Positions 21,330 to 32,896 of a DNA stretch of 64,000 nt are shown here, piece after piece. Both the position numbers and the translations under genes were made by a program. Source of the stretch: Symbiodinium sp. CCMP2592 (Eukaryota > Sar > Dinophyceae > Suessiales > Symbiodiniaceae); assembly GCA_905221615.1 (NCBI GenBank), contig CAJNDT010005831.1, forward strand, positions 231,501 to 295,500. The letters are read 5' to 3'. Every line of letters begins with the position of its first letter. Within the stretch, counting starts at the first letter, position 1. Below the pieces are notes generated by a model. That model saw nothing but the letters and a program-made list of their open reading frames with translations. It made no database searches and was not told the origin of the DNA.

Positions 21330-22513
21330 GTCATCCCAACTTCCCACATATGTACTCACACACCTATATCGGGTGTGTATGTATTGCGTGTGTACAGTGT
21401 GTCACACTGGAACGTTTCGCTAAATACATGAATCCAGGTATGTAAGTATGTAGGTATGTATGTATGTAGGTATGTATGTGTATATATGATCCCCCCCGAA
21501 GCTCACGCCCGAGCTGATCAGGTATTACATCCACCGCAGTTGTACCATTTGCTTGGGTTCAGGGCTCGTGTCATTAAACGATGTTTTCCTCATATCCACA
21601 AGACTCCTGCCCTGATTTGAAACCTTCCTGCAATTATCGAAGCACTTCTAAACGGAAAGTTTAAGGGTTTCCAAGATTCAGCTATTTCCGACAATTCCGA
21701 AACGTCAACATTTTTTTGAACACTTTTTCAACATGTACAAAGTTTCCAAATTCTTTTCAATGTTCTAGAATGTCAAAATTTCCAAAAAGCTGGGAACACA
21801 TGCCAAGACTTTAGAACACCATCGTAAAACGAAGGATTCTGTGGGCTTTGAGGGCGGGGGAGTAGCACGTATGTGTATGTTAGGATATGTGTACGTATAT
21901 GTACATACTTATTTACATATATATATATATACATACACATTTTTTTCGTATATGTTTTCTGTTTAGGTGTTTATGTGTTTAAGCATTTATGTGTTTGTGC
22001 GTTTATGTATTTGTGCATGTGTGTCTGTGTATTTGTGTATGTGCGTATGTGTATATACATGTGTATGTGTATATGTGTATGTGTATATGTGTATATGTGT
22101 ATGTGTGCATGTGTATGTGTATACGAAGGCGTATCTGTGTGCGTATGCGCTTGTGCATGCGTACGTGTATGTGTGTATGTAGATGTGTGTATGTACATGT
22201 CTGTGTATTTGCGTATGTATAGGTATATGTATATGTGACTATATGCGTGCGTATATGTGTCTGTATACGTATAATATACTTATATGCATATGTGACTATA
22301 CGTGTATGTATATGTATATGTGTATGTGTATGTATATGTATATGTATAGGTGCATTGTTTAAGCTGGTCTTGTCATAAAATCTTTGCACATAGCATCAGC
22401 GAGTGCAGCGTAGCATGCATCCGCATCAATAGACAAATAGGTACCTATCTATATGTATGTATATATATATATATATAGGTGCGATATATATATATATATA
22501 TATGTGCATATGC

Positions 22514-22544
<31 letters not shown>

Positions 22545-22560
22545 TGTGAAAACCAAAATC
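21330..22560. repeat. TATG/TGTG microsatellite tracts
   Basis: TATG units (21425-21490) are followed by about 350 bases of unique sequence (21500-21860) with no gene, then a long tract of TGTATG and TGTGTA units (21865-22350). TA and TATG runs follow at 22455-22550. Confidence 0.85.
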
Positions 22561-23340
22561 GGATTGGATTGTAGACAAATGTGGACACCTGTGCAGATAG
22601 ATGCAGACAAAGAGAGGCAGACAATCATCGGCCAGGCTGAGCCTGCCCCGAAGAGCCAGGAGATGTGTCATGCCTGCAGGGTTATTGCCATAGGCATAAA
22701 GTACTAGTGTGCAAGACAGGAGAGTGCAGCTGTTTTGGCGCTGGATGAGCCCCTTCGTGATTTGGCCGCCGGCCATGTTCCTTGCCTCGGTGGTCTTAGG
22801 CGCTATCGGTGCATCTGCCACGTGCTGGACGACGAGCGGAGTGGCTTGCTCACTCATGTTGTTTCCCACACGTCCAGGGAAATTGAGGTTCCGTGGAAGT
22901 GATATGGGAACCAGCGGGGCTTCTAGAATGCACGCAGGCTTGTACAAACTGTGCACCGTAATATGCAACCGTATATGCATGCAGGCGACACGCACATCTG
23001 TCTCACACGCATAGGTGCATGCATGCTGTGTACATGCGAACATGCACACATGACCATACACAAGCATGTGCTCATACCTAGATGCATATTTATGTACATA
23101 AAAACGCAAGCCATTCTGTGCATGGATGTGGGGATCAGTCGAAGCTTCATTGATCTTGCTTGTGGTTTGTACATGCCTTTCGGAAGTCTTGCCGATGAGG
23201 TCAGAAGATGTTGGAAGTGTCGGGAACCTGGCGCCAGGTGACCAGGGTCATGGGGTTCTGGTGAAGCGAGCTGTAAACACTCAGGTGTGTGCAAGTATGT
23301 TCCCAATCTGAGTTTCAGCAGCTGCTAATTCCCGACAGAA
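22560..23340. other. No supported gene
   Basis: Open frames exist on both strands, such as a + frame at 22709-23014 with hydrophobic residues, but none has a motif. A patch of CATGCA and ACATAC units lies at about 22965-23110. Confidence 0.3.
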
Positions 23341-23342
23341 TC

Positions 23343-24066
23343 ATGCACCGTGGTGGTCGCAGAGCCTGCGTCGAGCTTGTTGCGGAGTTAATCGAAGCCA
23401 GGGAGACCGGCGCCAAGCCGAATCAGATGGCCTGGTGCGAACCTCGGATCATCGAAGAGGCCATGCGGCAAATTGCAGTCTTGCATGTCCAACGACTCCG
23501 TTCTGACGTTTGCTGCGGCACTAGCCTGAATACAGAAGCCGAACTCTTTGACACGGAGACGGTGGAGCACAGGAGGATGCGTTTAGGGGCTCCTTCCCTT
23601 CTGAGGTCATCCTGCAGAAGTATGCCTTCAAAGGGATGAGTGCTGCTCGGGTGGTCCAACGAGACATCATGGCAGGCAAGCCCGTCACTGACGTTAGAAG
23701 GTTCAGGACCCGCTCAGATTCCTGGTGTCCCGGAAGCTGAGCTGGTCCGTGGACAGGGCTTGTTTGTGCCTGGGTCTTATGTTGAAGTGATTAGTTGAGA
23801 ATTGGGCCAGCATCCACCTTGTGCTTTTGAATGTCGATGTGAGGATTTCTGCACCTGCATCATGGAATTGGCAATCCCAGCAAGCGAACATCAGATGAAT
23901 CTTGAGGGGGCTTCTTTTCACGGGAATCATTTCGAAGGGTTCATTTTCTGCGCAGGTATCCCTATCGCTCCGGAAGCTCCATCAGGAGTTCAGTCTTGAT
24001 CTTGTGGTGCCTGGCCTCTGTGCGAACGAACGGGTGTTAAGGAAGCAGGCTCCTTGTGACGAGTGA
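23343..24066 (+). CDS. Unknown split gene
   Basis: Three + strand segments look like exons. The first, from the ATG at 23343 to about 23512, reads HRGGRRACVELVAELIEA, then WCEPRIIEEAMRQIAVLHV. The second, from about 23567 to 23705 after an AG-G border, reads DAFRGSFPSEVILQKYAF, then AARVVQRDIMAGKPVTDVRRF, and its frame changes relative to the first, as expected across an intron. Further on, frames near 23727 (VPEAELVRGQGLFVPGSYVEV) and 23955-24066 (LSLRKLHQEFSLDLVVPGLC, then stop TGA) may be later exons. Codon periodicity and residue mix are gene-like. I do not recognise the family and suggest no function. It lies about 770 bases upstream of the carboxypeptidase on the same strand. Confidence 0.45.
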
Positions 24067-24069
24067 CAA

Positions 24070-24830
24070 GTCAATATTTACTGCTGTCGATGGCTCTTGG
24101 GAGACGGGCACCGGAATCTGCAAAAAAACTCGGAGGAGGGATGCTGCCTTTGTGTGATGTGCATATCGGCGCGTGTCGGCTTAAATGAGGAGACCAGCCT
24201 TCGCAGGACGAGGTCGGGCCCGATGTCTGCGGGTTCTGGGCTCGTGCTGTGAGGTGCCCACAAGTCGGGGACAGTTTTCTTGATCCGCAGTCCCGAAACC
24301 ATGGCTGCCGTTCAAACAGCAAGGATTCAGCTGAGTCAGTCGTGAGGCATGCAGGTGTGCGGGATTGGATATCTTCAACGACCCTAAGCCCAAGCCTGAA
24401 TCATAGCAAAGCTCTTGCATGACATGCAGCTCAGCCGTATCATGCCGTATCCTTTTCAAAGCATGTCCCGCTGCTCGTGATTAGCAGTTTCGTCTGGCTC
24501 AACTCCAGGTCTCTCGAGTTATATGCGCATTTTGTTGCACGTCTGCATACAAGTCTGAGGCAAAACCCCTTGTCCTGACTTGGTCTACGGCTTGCGGAAT
24601 TCCCGTTCAACCATTACTTTGCACCCTTCAAGCTTTGTAGATGCAACGCGGACTTGACTTTTTCGGCACGGCATGGCTGCGGGCCTGAGGAGCTCGGGGC
24701 CCAGACACATCGCTGCATCGTCGCTTCGCTGTCGCTCTGCTTTCGATCTTGGTGTGACCCTGCGTTGCCATTGGCTCTCAAGGGTCTCATACCTAGCTCA
24801 CTTGCGCTTGGGCATTGCAAAGGGCTCCGC
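24070..24830. other. No recognised feature
   Basis: Intergenic sequence between the unknown gene and the carboxypeptidase. No promoter motif is expected to be readable in a dinoflagellate and none was seen. Confidence 0.35.
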
Positions 24831-24831
24831 A

Positions 24832-27800
24832 ATGTGGCGCCTGCCTCTGCTTGCATCGCTGGCACGTGCGGCGCCTTCTGGCGAAGCGGCCTGGGACCTG
24901 ATTGCTGTGCGCACAGTCGCACCTGATCCGTTCTTGGCAGTGAGGTTTCGAATCTTCCAGGGTATGGCCCACCGCCAGCGCCGCAGTATTCCGGCTTTCT
25001 GGATGCCGGAGCAGTCGAGTCTCAACCAGCAAGAGATGTAGGGCAATGCAGAGCTCTGAAGTTGCAAGACAGTGCGAACCATTCGGCAGTGTCGTAATCG
25101 TCAATTCTACCACCGCCTGGGAACTCCTGCTCAAGAGTAAATAAATGCCTCTTAAAGGATCTAGCAAGAGATCTGGACAATCATGTGTTGGAACAGGAAC
25201 CGGGGACTCAGCTCCACTACTGGTTCGCCGCTGCAGAATCTGCGGATGCAGCCTCCCTGCCCGTGGTGCTGTGGCTGTCCCTTGCCGTGCACCTAATTTT
25301 GTTGGGGCCAACTCTGTGTAAGAGGTTTGTCTTGTGATGTGACTGACGATCAAGACCTGCGGGCTAGGAGCCAAGACTTTCAGGGATGTAAGAACGCCGG
25401 TTCAGGAGGGATTTTGACAAGGGCGAACGATTCAATGCCCAGTCCGTATGAGCAGCGGAGTCTCCGAGCTTATCCAGAATCCAGAGTTCCCTCTGAGCCG
25501 CAAACGAGACCTGAGCTTTCGACAATTCGACACCCGGTCGACCGAGCACAAGCTGGCTACTAGTAGGGTGCCACCGAGCCTGCTCCATTTCAGGAATGGC
25601 GGACCTGGCAGCAGCTCGATCTTGGGCATGTTGCAGGCACTGTCCATACGAAGGGTGCAAGCATCTCCAAAAGCAGCAGAATTTGCCTCAGGGAGTTTTG
25701 AGCACGGGAGATCTTCAGCTGGTATTGAAGTTTTCCCAATTGCGAGCCATCTGCAGAAAGCTCTTGGCCCTTGCACAGGAGAATGGGCCCTTCCTCATCA
25801 ATGCCACCGGTGGACTCATGCGAAATCCGTATGCTTGGACCAAGCAAGCCAACCTCTTGATCCTGGAGAGCTGGGTCCTCAAGACCAGGATCTCATGCTT
25901 GCAGCATCTTGTAGCGACTCTAGACTCCGGATATAGAGATGTTGGGCCGTCTGCCGCTTCACCTGTCTGGTTTCCAGAGTTGAAACAGGTGCCTCTACCC
26001 CTCCACCTACAGCACAGCATCAATAACCTGATCCCGAGGTCCTGGAGGTGTTGGATACTCCTATTGCGCGGCCATGAAGGCCTTGTGATTCGTGCAGGCT
26101 TTGGCTTGCGAGAGCAGCGTAGAAGCTCTGGAGCCAAAGCTTCGAACTTCGTCAAGCTGAGCTCAGCCGCTCAGCCTTAGCTTAGGGCCCTGGCCGGAGC
26201 CTCGATTCGGCTCAGCCGTTCCTACATCAGCCACCTTCCGCCCTCGCGTTGCCTGCAACTTCAAACCTTGATAGTGTGAGTGTTTCATCGGCTGCGTTCC
26301 TTCAGCATGCAGTAATGACTGTGCCGATGTGTGTTTCCAACGATCTCTTGGGTCCGATGGTAGAGTGTTCCCCCCTGCGGGTTCCCAAACGGTCTTGTAG
26401 CTTTTGACGATGTTAAAGGCTCCAAGCCTTTCTGGACAGGCAGGCGGCAACTGCAACAATACAGATATCTCCACGGCCCGCGCGAATCGTGCAGCGGTGC
26501 AGGACTTCTTCAAGAAGCGCCACAGCAGCAGAAATCAGTAAAACAAGCCTCCGGAGACCCCAAATTCCTGTGCTCCTCCGGCAAGGTTTCCAGAGCTGAA
26601 GGCCAACGAGTTCTTCATCACAGGCACACATTACGAGCATGCTGAGAAGCCCTCTTCCCAGCATGTCACCGCAAAGCTTGAAGCAACAAAAAAGGAAATA
26701 GCACAGCAACGTCTGAGCCTAAGCCAAAAGCTGCTGCCAATTCCGAATCGGTTGCTCAAAGGCGAATCCTACGCAGGAGTCCCTTGGCTCATTGGCTGCT
26801 GTCTTTGCCTGTTCGGACGGACCGCCGAAGTTACCTGAGTGCACGGGGCAGCTGATCTTCACCTCCAGCTGAGGTCTACATTCCGACACTGACGCATGAG
26901 ATTCTTGAAAATGCGCCTGAAGTCAAAATGATTCTGGGCTTGTCTTTGCCTTCTCCATGGCGCACGTGCCAAAAAAACCAGCACGCATGCATGATGTATG
27001 CAGCAGGTATTCTGAAATGGTTTGTGCTGCAGCTAAGGACAGGATGCTTGGCACAAAAACACAGCTTGAGGTTGTTGCAGAGTTTGGTCTAGCTACTAAT
27101 TGAAATACTTGCTCAAACCTAGGAGTTGCCGTTGGTGATCCTTGCACCGACCTGCCATCGCAGAAAGAGTCGATGGACATGTGCCTGAGCAAACATCGCA
27201 GCACATCGCACAACTCCGCGGCTTTTGTGGGGCTTCCACCTCTCCTCTTTCTGGCAGCACAGGTTGTGGTATGCACACAAGCACGGCTTCGTTCCTGACA
27301 GTGACTTCGACTATCTCTGGAACAACTGCTCAGCAAGGCATGGCAGAGTCCGTTCTTACTCCTGTTCTCCTTGTGTTCGCACACTGCTAGACTCCGCGCC
27401 GTTTTCTTCAACCGTCTGTCTGACTTTCCCTAAGCTGAGCTCGTTTCACCTCTTGTGGCTGAGTTTTTGTTAGGCATGTCCTTACATAGCGGCGCCTCGA
27501 GGCATCCATCCTTCCTAGCACGTGGGCACTGGCGCCGGTCAGCGGGGCACTGGCCTTGGGCAGGGATCACAGTATATTCTAGTGTATGCTTCTAACCGGT
27601 GTAGTGGCGCTCGCAGTGGTGGTTGGTGTTTTGCTGCGGCTGTTGTTGTTTACCGTTTTCCAGCTACCGTTCTCGAATAGGGTATGAGAGGATCGAGTTG
27701 TCCGGTTTTCGTGGCGTGTGTTTCAAGAAGGCGCTGGGAAGCCAAGATCGCGCCCAGCTTGGCCTCGGCCACCCGGCCACGTCGATAGCTTTCCGACGCA

Positions 27801-29448
27801 GCGCTGTCGTGCTCTCTCTCTCTCTCTCGCCCCCCTTTGCTCTTCAGTTCGGGAAGGGCCAGGAGAGCAGCACAGGCATCGGACGAGAAGTGCAAGCTGC
27901 TGAACCGACAGTTCTTGGCCACCACATCCCGTGGTCTTTCCCAAGGCTGGAAGAAGGCCGCTTCCCTTCTCTCATCTTCTCTCTGTCAGTGTTTCAGAAG
28001 AGACATCGAAGTCTGACCGAGGCCTACATCAACGAGCTGAACCTCTTTTCGGACGCTTCGGCCCTGGACTGGTCTCTGCCAGGCACCTTGAACTACTACA
28101 CGGCACAGTGGATGATGCGGGCGGATGCAGCTCAGCGATAACAGGGAGAGCTCAGAGCTCTCTGCCAGGGTGGCGTCCCTGGCCCCACATCCCCGTCCTG
28201 CGGCCCAGGTGAAAGCAGCTCTGCATGTGGAGAGCTCCCCGGCGACCTCCTGGCCAGGTCCGCCGGATGGCTGGCAATACACCAGCAGCCCCTCGACGGC
28301 CCAACAGACAACTTCTGCTTTTGGCCCCTTTTTGGAACTTCCCTTGAGCCGAGAATCCGATGACCCGAGGCTACAACGCCTGCAACGACGCACCGGGCAA
28401 GCCGAGCATGATCGATTTCTACCGCATGATCGCTCCAAAGCTGAGGACGACGATCGTTTCTCGGCTTTGCCTCGCTTCGACTTCCAAAGTTGAGATGACT
28501 TCTGTTTTTTGGCGGCTCTGGACTTGTCCGATTGGGGCAGCCAAGGTTTTCAATGGCGACACTGACCCCTGCGTCTCCTATGAGGGCACACGCACGGCCA
28601 TCGAGAAAGTCGGCTATGCAGTGGTTCCCGGTGGTCCATCCCTCAGTGGGAGTGTCTTGTGCTTCTCTCCGTGCCCCCCTCCTGCCGCAATCGGTCCATC
28701 TGCGGGAGGTCACTACCGCCCGTGGTTCTACGACAAGACGGCCGCGGAGATCGGAATTCTGAAAGAGCCACCCGTCGTCAGCTCTCTTGTAGGCTCGTCG
28801 CTCTTCACAGATGAGATGGGAATGGGCTGAGGAAGCCCAACCTCTTCGGCCCCAACCTCGAGCTGCAGCCTGCCGGGGCCCAGTTCGGTGGCCACGTGGT
28901 GGACTACGCGCCGAGCCAAGGGGGGGGCGCTGGTGGTGGCGGGTGCGTCTGTGCGTCGGGTCTTCCATCGTGCCGCCCAGGAGCATGGCCTTTCCTTCGC
29001 CACCGTTCACGGCAGTGGACACATGGCGCGAGCCTGAGTCACCCGCCACCCGGGCCGAGTTGGAATAGCCACGCCCCGCCTTGGCCCTTGGGAAGGTGCC
29101 GCAGTTCCGTCCCCAAGCAGCTGTCCGCTGCTTGCCCGATACTTTTGCAGATGCCCACCTCTGACGAGCTTCTCCCTTTCCGGCGGGAACTGCCATCGGC
29201 CAAGGCTTGCTTGACCGTCTCCTTTCGGGCAAAGCTTTCACACCCCTCCTTCCAAGCGACTCGGCCCAGTTACGCTTTCGACACCTCAAACCTGGGCACG
29301 TGGCAGAGTGGCCGAGTGCCCACTTCCCCAACCCAAACCACACCGAGGTGACTCAGAGCTTGCGGCCATGGACGACGACGCCTTTGACCAGGCAGTTGAG
29401 CCCTGGCACACAAACAAGGCAGTCTTCTGTGAGGCGTGTCCGAGCTAG
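24832..29448 (+). CDS. Serine carboxypeptidase, peptidase family S10, about 23 exons
   Basis: Removes C-terminal residues from peptides in the secretory or lysosomal route. ATG 24832 begins a signal-peptide-like MWRLPLLASLARAAPS. Later exons join in phase: 24961-25010 (QYSGFLDAG), 25197-25276 (HYWF, LPVVLWL), 25594-25636 (NGGPGSSSILGML), 25779-25869 (ENGPFLINATGG), 26039-26079 (PGGVGYSYC), 26440-26516, 26586-26623 (FPELKANEFFITG), 26762-26778 (GESYAG, catalytic Ser), 26874-26937, 27123-27180 (GVAVGDPCTD), 27263-27342, about 27867-27956, 28022-28126, 28209-28287, 28370-28455, 28546-28630 (FNGDTDPCVSYEG, catalytic Asp), 28709-28766, 28832-28907, 28981-29025 (TVHGSGHM, catalytic His), 29096-29126, 29205-29255, 29348-29448 with stop TAG. 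Of 20 donors fixed by phase, 15 are GC and 5 GT; all twenty acceptors are AG-G. The junction after the first exon and the exon between 27342 and 27867 are unresolved. All three catalytic residues are present, so it is probably active. Confidence 0.93.
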
Positions 29449-29459
29449 GGACTCTGGAG

Positions 29460-30035
29460 ATGTTTGTCTCATCGTCGCGACTAGTGACTAGTGTTGCAGG
29501 ATGTTGCAGGAAAGACTTCATGTCCTCTCCTAGCGGCTGTGTCAGCTGCCATTGGACTTCCCGCCCCGGCCATTGCACTCGCATCCATCCTGAGGACCAG
29601 TGGACCGACAAAGCAGAGAAAGACGTCACTGCACGAATTACTTCCTTGGTTGTTTGAGCCAGGAGCCTCTCATGCTTCGTCGACAATAGGTCGCGAGTGC
29701 AGAGAAAAAGCCTCGAAAGGGACAGCACGTTTGTTTTCCTTGGACATAGCTATGTAATGCAATGCGGGGCTTGGCGGAATCCATCTGTTAGGGGATTTGT
29801 TTGATGACTGGTGATCACGTTTGCAGAAACTCCCAGCAAATGGCTGCTCCAATCTTGCGACAGATTGCCTAACACGGTTGCAGTCGCAGACCAGATCTCG
29901 CTACTCTGACTACGGCTGCGTGTGAAACCCTTGCAACAGTTGCTGTTCCAGTTGTGCACCCAGGCCGATGATGCATCAAAGAGGCCTCGCCCATACGCAT
30001 GTCAGGGTTCGGGCTGTCATGCGGAAGTTCCTGTA
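29460..30035. other. Probable 3' region, no recognised gene
   Basis: Sequence after the carboxypeptidase stop. No motif was seen. Confidence 0.35.
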
Positions 30036-30039
30036 CACT

Positions 30040-30420
30040 GTACAAGAGCATACGTACGTTATGTACCTGTATCTATAATCTATTTCTTCATCTGATTCAC
30101 CTATATATCTATGTATCTATGTATCTAGATCTCGGTTTATCCGTATACCTAAATGCATATATCCATATACATATAGAGTTCTGTCTACCTATGTATCTAT
30201 GTCCCTTTATATCTGAATACCTTTATCTATATGTATGCATGTACATCTGTATATCTATACACCCATACGTCTACATGTCTATGTACCATATGTACCTGAC
30301 TATCAAGATATCTATGCCAATACATACAGTATCTATGTACCTGCTCCATCTCTCACTTTCCCTTCCTCGCTCCCTCCCTCCCTCCCTCCCTCCCTCCCCC
30401 CGTCCCTACGTTCCTCCGTC
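30040..30420. repeat. TATC/CTAT and CTCC microsatellites
   Basis: Imperfect TATCTATG units (30060-30335) are followed by a run of CCCT units (30360-30402). Confidence 0.85.
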
Positions 30421-30631
30421 CGCCATGCACGATGTACTGTATCTTCGTCTTAGCAATGGCCTGAGGCATGGAGCCCCCGGCCTCGCAGATGTCGGAGATG
30501 CTGCTGGACCCATTGCTGCAGGCAGGGGCGAGTAAGGCTGGGAACGGCAAGTTGAGGCTTAAATTTCAGGTTTAGGAGCTCGCGTTGATCTGGTCGAGGT
30601 CTCGGGCCAGTCTCGGGTTTAAGATTTGGGG

Positions 30632-30850
30632 ATGGCTCTTTCGCGGCTTTGCCCGAGTGCATGCCACAAGGCCATCGTGGAACTGCTGGGTTTCGGAGAT
30701 CTGCGTGGCTTCTTGGCGGCCCCGGCCCCAGCAGGGGTTGATGTTGGTGCCTTGGCTCCAGATAAGCGCGAGGGAGGATGGTTCGGTAACAAGCGCCAAA
30801 AGGTTAATAATACTGAAAACGAATGCCGTCCGATGTCCAAAACTATTTGA
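30632..30850 (+). CDS. Possible first exon of an unknown gene
   Basis: From the ATG at 30632 a + frame reads MALSRLCPSACHKAIVELLG, then FGDLRGFLAAPAPAGVDVGA, before becoming less gene-like and stopping at 30848-30850. The composition is typical of dinoflagellate coding sequence. No family was recognised and the donor site was not fixed. It might join the exon at 31541-31722. Confidence 0.3.
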   Translation: MALSRLCPSACHKAIVELLGFGDLRGFLAAPAPAGVDVGALAPDKREGGWFGNKRQKVNNTENECRPMSKTI

Positions 30851-31540
30851 GGATGAGTGGCGAGTGTCGAATCTGAGAATGATGGGAGTTGTGCGGCTGA
30901 TGCAGTGGGGGTGTCCATCTGTGAAGCTCAAGAGTTCTTGCAATCCGCTTCGTGCCAACAAGTTCCAGTCACTACATCGGAGCTCTGCTGAACACAAAGA
31001 GCCGATCAACGAAAAATATTGGCGTGCAAGCTGGCTTTGACTTCGTCTTCGTACTATGTCATTCTATGTCTCCACAGTGTAGGTTTTGCTTCGGAGCGTG
31101 CAAAATCATTTGCAGAGTGTGAGCTCCTGTCATGGACTGAGTTCCACTGGCAGGTGTGTTTGCGATGGTTCACGGTGACCGTGCCGGACCTGGGCGATTC
31201 ATAGTATGGGTTGTTGGCAGGTCTACTTGCGAGGAGCAGGATATGTAGAATCAGTCTAAATAACAAAACACTCCATTCTTGGAAAGGGTCGAGAATCCAG
31301 GTTTGTCATCCGTTGTTCATCCGAACGCCCTTCGAAACGTGTCAGCGGGATGCTCAGCACAAGTGAGAAGCTGCATGCTGCTTGGTCTTCAGTTGGCAGC
31401 ACGATAGGTCCGAGTGGTTTTCCTTCCTCCATGGCATGTGCTCCTGAGGCAAAGCACCATGTTGATGCTGATGGCGGGGTCGGCATTTCCTGTGCGTAGT
31501 CACGTGTCGTCGTGGCCCTCCGCCCCTCCCCCCCCACAGT

Positions 31541-31722
31541 CTGCATCGCTTTCAGGATCTCATGGCGCGGGCCAACGAGCCCCCGGCTTCTTTGCAGGAG
31601 GTGCAGATGTGGGAATTCTCACTCCTCGTGCAAGATTGTTTTACCTGGGAGGATCCAGCAGCAGCTTTCGAGCATGCAGAGGCCGGGCTTCGAGTTGTGG
31701 GCAAGCAAAATGCCTTGATGCC
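31541..31722 (+). CDS. Probable exon, unknown protein
   Basis: After a pyrimidine-rich CCCCACAG the + frame reads LHRFQDLMARANEPP, then SLQEVQMWEFSLLVQDCF, then WEDPAAAFEHAEAGLRVV, and ends at a clear GTGAGT donor near 31723. The polypyrimidine tract, acceptor and donor make this a good exon. The segment is helical and acidic; no family was recognised. The first base after AG is T rather than G, so the acceptor may be a few bases off. Confidence 0.45.
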
Positions 31723-31749
31723 AGTGAGTACTGTATTGGGCCTTTGAGT

Positions 31750-32890
31750 GTCTCGGAGTTGCTATGGGGTGCCCGAGGAGGGGCTTTTAAGTACTGAGCT
31801 TCCCCCTTCCTCGAGGTTGAGCTGCAACTGACGGAGTTTTTCGCTTCGCCTCCATCCTCGCTCTCGCTGGTCTACCTCCGGTGCCGGAGGGTCTTGGGCG
31901 CCTTAGCCGTAGGGTTTTCATGCCGGGGCGCCCCCCCAACTGGTGACCGGAGGGAGTGCCTGTCTGCTTCTTTGCTGAGCCACTCGCTACAGGTACGTTC
32001 GTCGGCTCACCTTTCTCTTCCGGTGGATCCATGTGTCGGCTGAGTGCCAGCTAGGCCAGGAGCCGTAGTCGCCGTAGTCGAGATAACGTTGCTGTAGCCA
32101 GGTAGCCAGTAGCTAAGAAAAAGGAGCCGATGAGCCGACACTCCACGCAGGCGACCTTCCGGAAGCACGGCATGGCCACGTCCTGTCTGCCATTGAGGTT
32201 CGGACGCACTCGCGTAGGGTTCCTCATGCCGATCCCGCCGCTGTTCCAGGAGGTGAGGCACAGAGCCGGAGACATGGCCTCGGCTGGGCAGCAGCTTCTC
32301 TCGCAGATGCCGGACCTGCGGGCTTTTTGAAAGGATGGTCGCTGACAGCTTGGAGATGTTACATGAGCGCATGATGCAGAAGAGAGCATCGCACATTCTC
32401 CTACTGCCGCTCCTATCTGCTCCTCGTCGTCCCATAGTCCACTCCAACTCCCACTCCCATTGGTTGAGCGAAGAAGCGGCTGCGCTTTGAGCGTCTCGGT
32501 GTTATGCTGTCTCGTGTTGATCCTATTGTCATCGTAGACTATGCTGCTCAAAGGGTTCCGCTGTGCAGCAAACGGTTGCTTGTAGGCGAGTGTGTACACT
32601 GCGCTGCTGCTACTGCTACTGCTGGTACTACCTTCGGTACTTCGACGACGCCAACAACCGCTGCCAATGACACCGGAACCGGGTACGAAGCAGGATTGGT
32701 CAGCAACATGCGTGGTGGTGTTCAAAGTTCGCAGTATCGTTCATATTGGCAGTTGAATCACAAAATATGGTGAAGCAGATATTCACCATACCGCCACACG
32801 CATCATGCAGTATGCATTATTCAACAACGCAGATGGCCGGTGTATTACATGTCACTCACCTTATGCTGATGCGATGTGTGTCTGACTGTA
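31750..32890. other. No supported gene
   Basis: A minus-strand frame (32051-32725) and a + frame (32130-32330) overlap here. Neither has a motif. A duplicated CCGTAGTCG pair lies near 32062. Short GCTGCTACTG triplets lie near 32600. Confidence 0.3.
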
Positions 32891-32896
32891 GTTTCA

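Noticed and set aside
21865-22400. Long open frames rich in Tyr, Cys, Val and Met
   Set aside because: They are translations of TGTATG microsatellite. The same explains similar frames at 6190-6480, 7135-7470, 15408-15712 and 37500-38265.
29307-29330. tRNA-like start, TGGCAGAGTGGCCGAG
   Set aside because: It looks like the A box of a Leu or Ser tRNA, but no B box or acceptor-stem pairing follows within 90 bases, and it lies inside a carboxypeptidase intron.
28132-29343. Minus-strand frame of about 400 codons
   Set aside because: It lies opposite at least seven exons of the carboxypeptidase whose + strand protein is unmistakable. High GC makes stop codons rare on the opposite strand.
32051-32725. 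Minus-strand frame of 224 codons
   Set aside because: Ser-rich composition comes partly from a GCTGCTACTG tract. No motif is seen, it is against the direction of all recognised genes, and a + frame overlaps.
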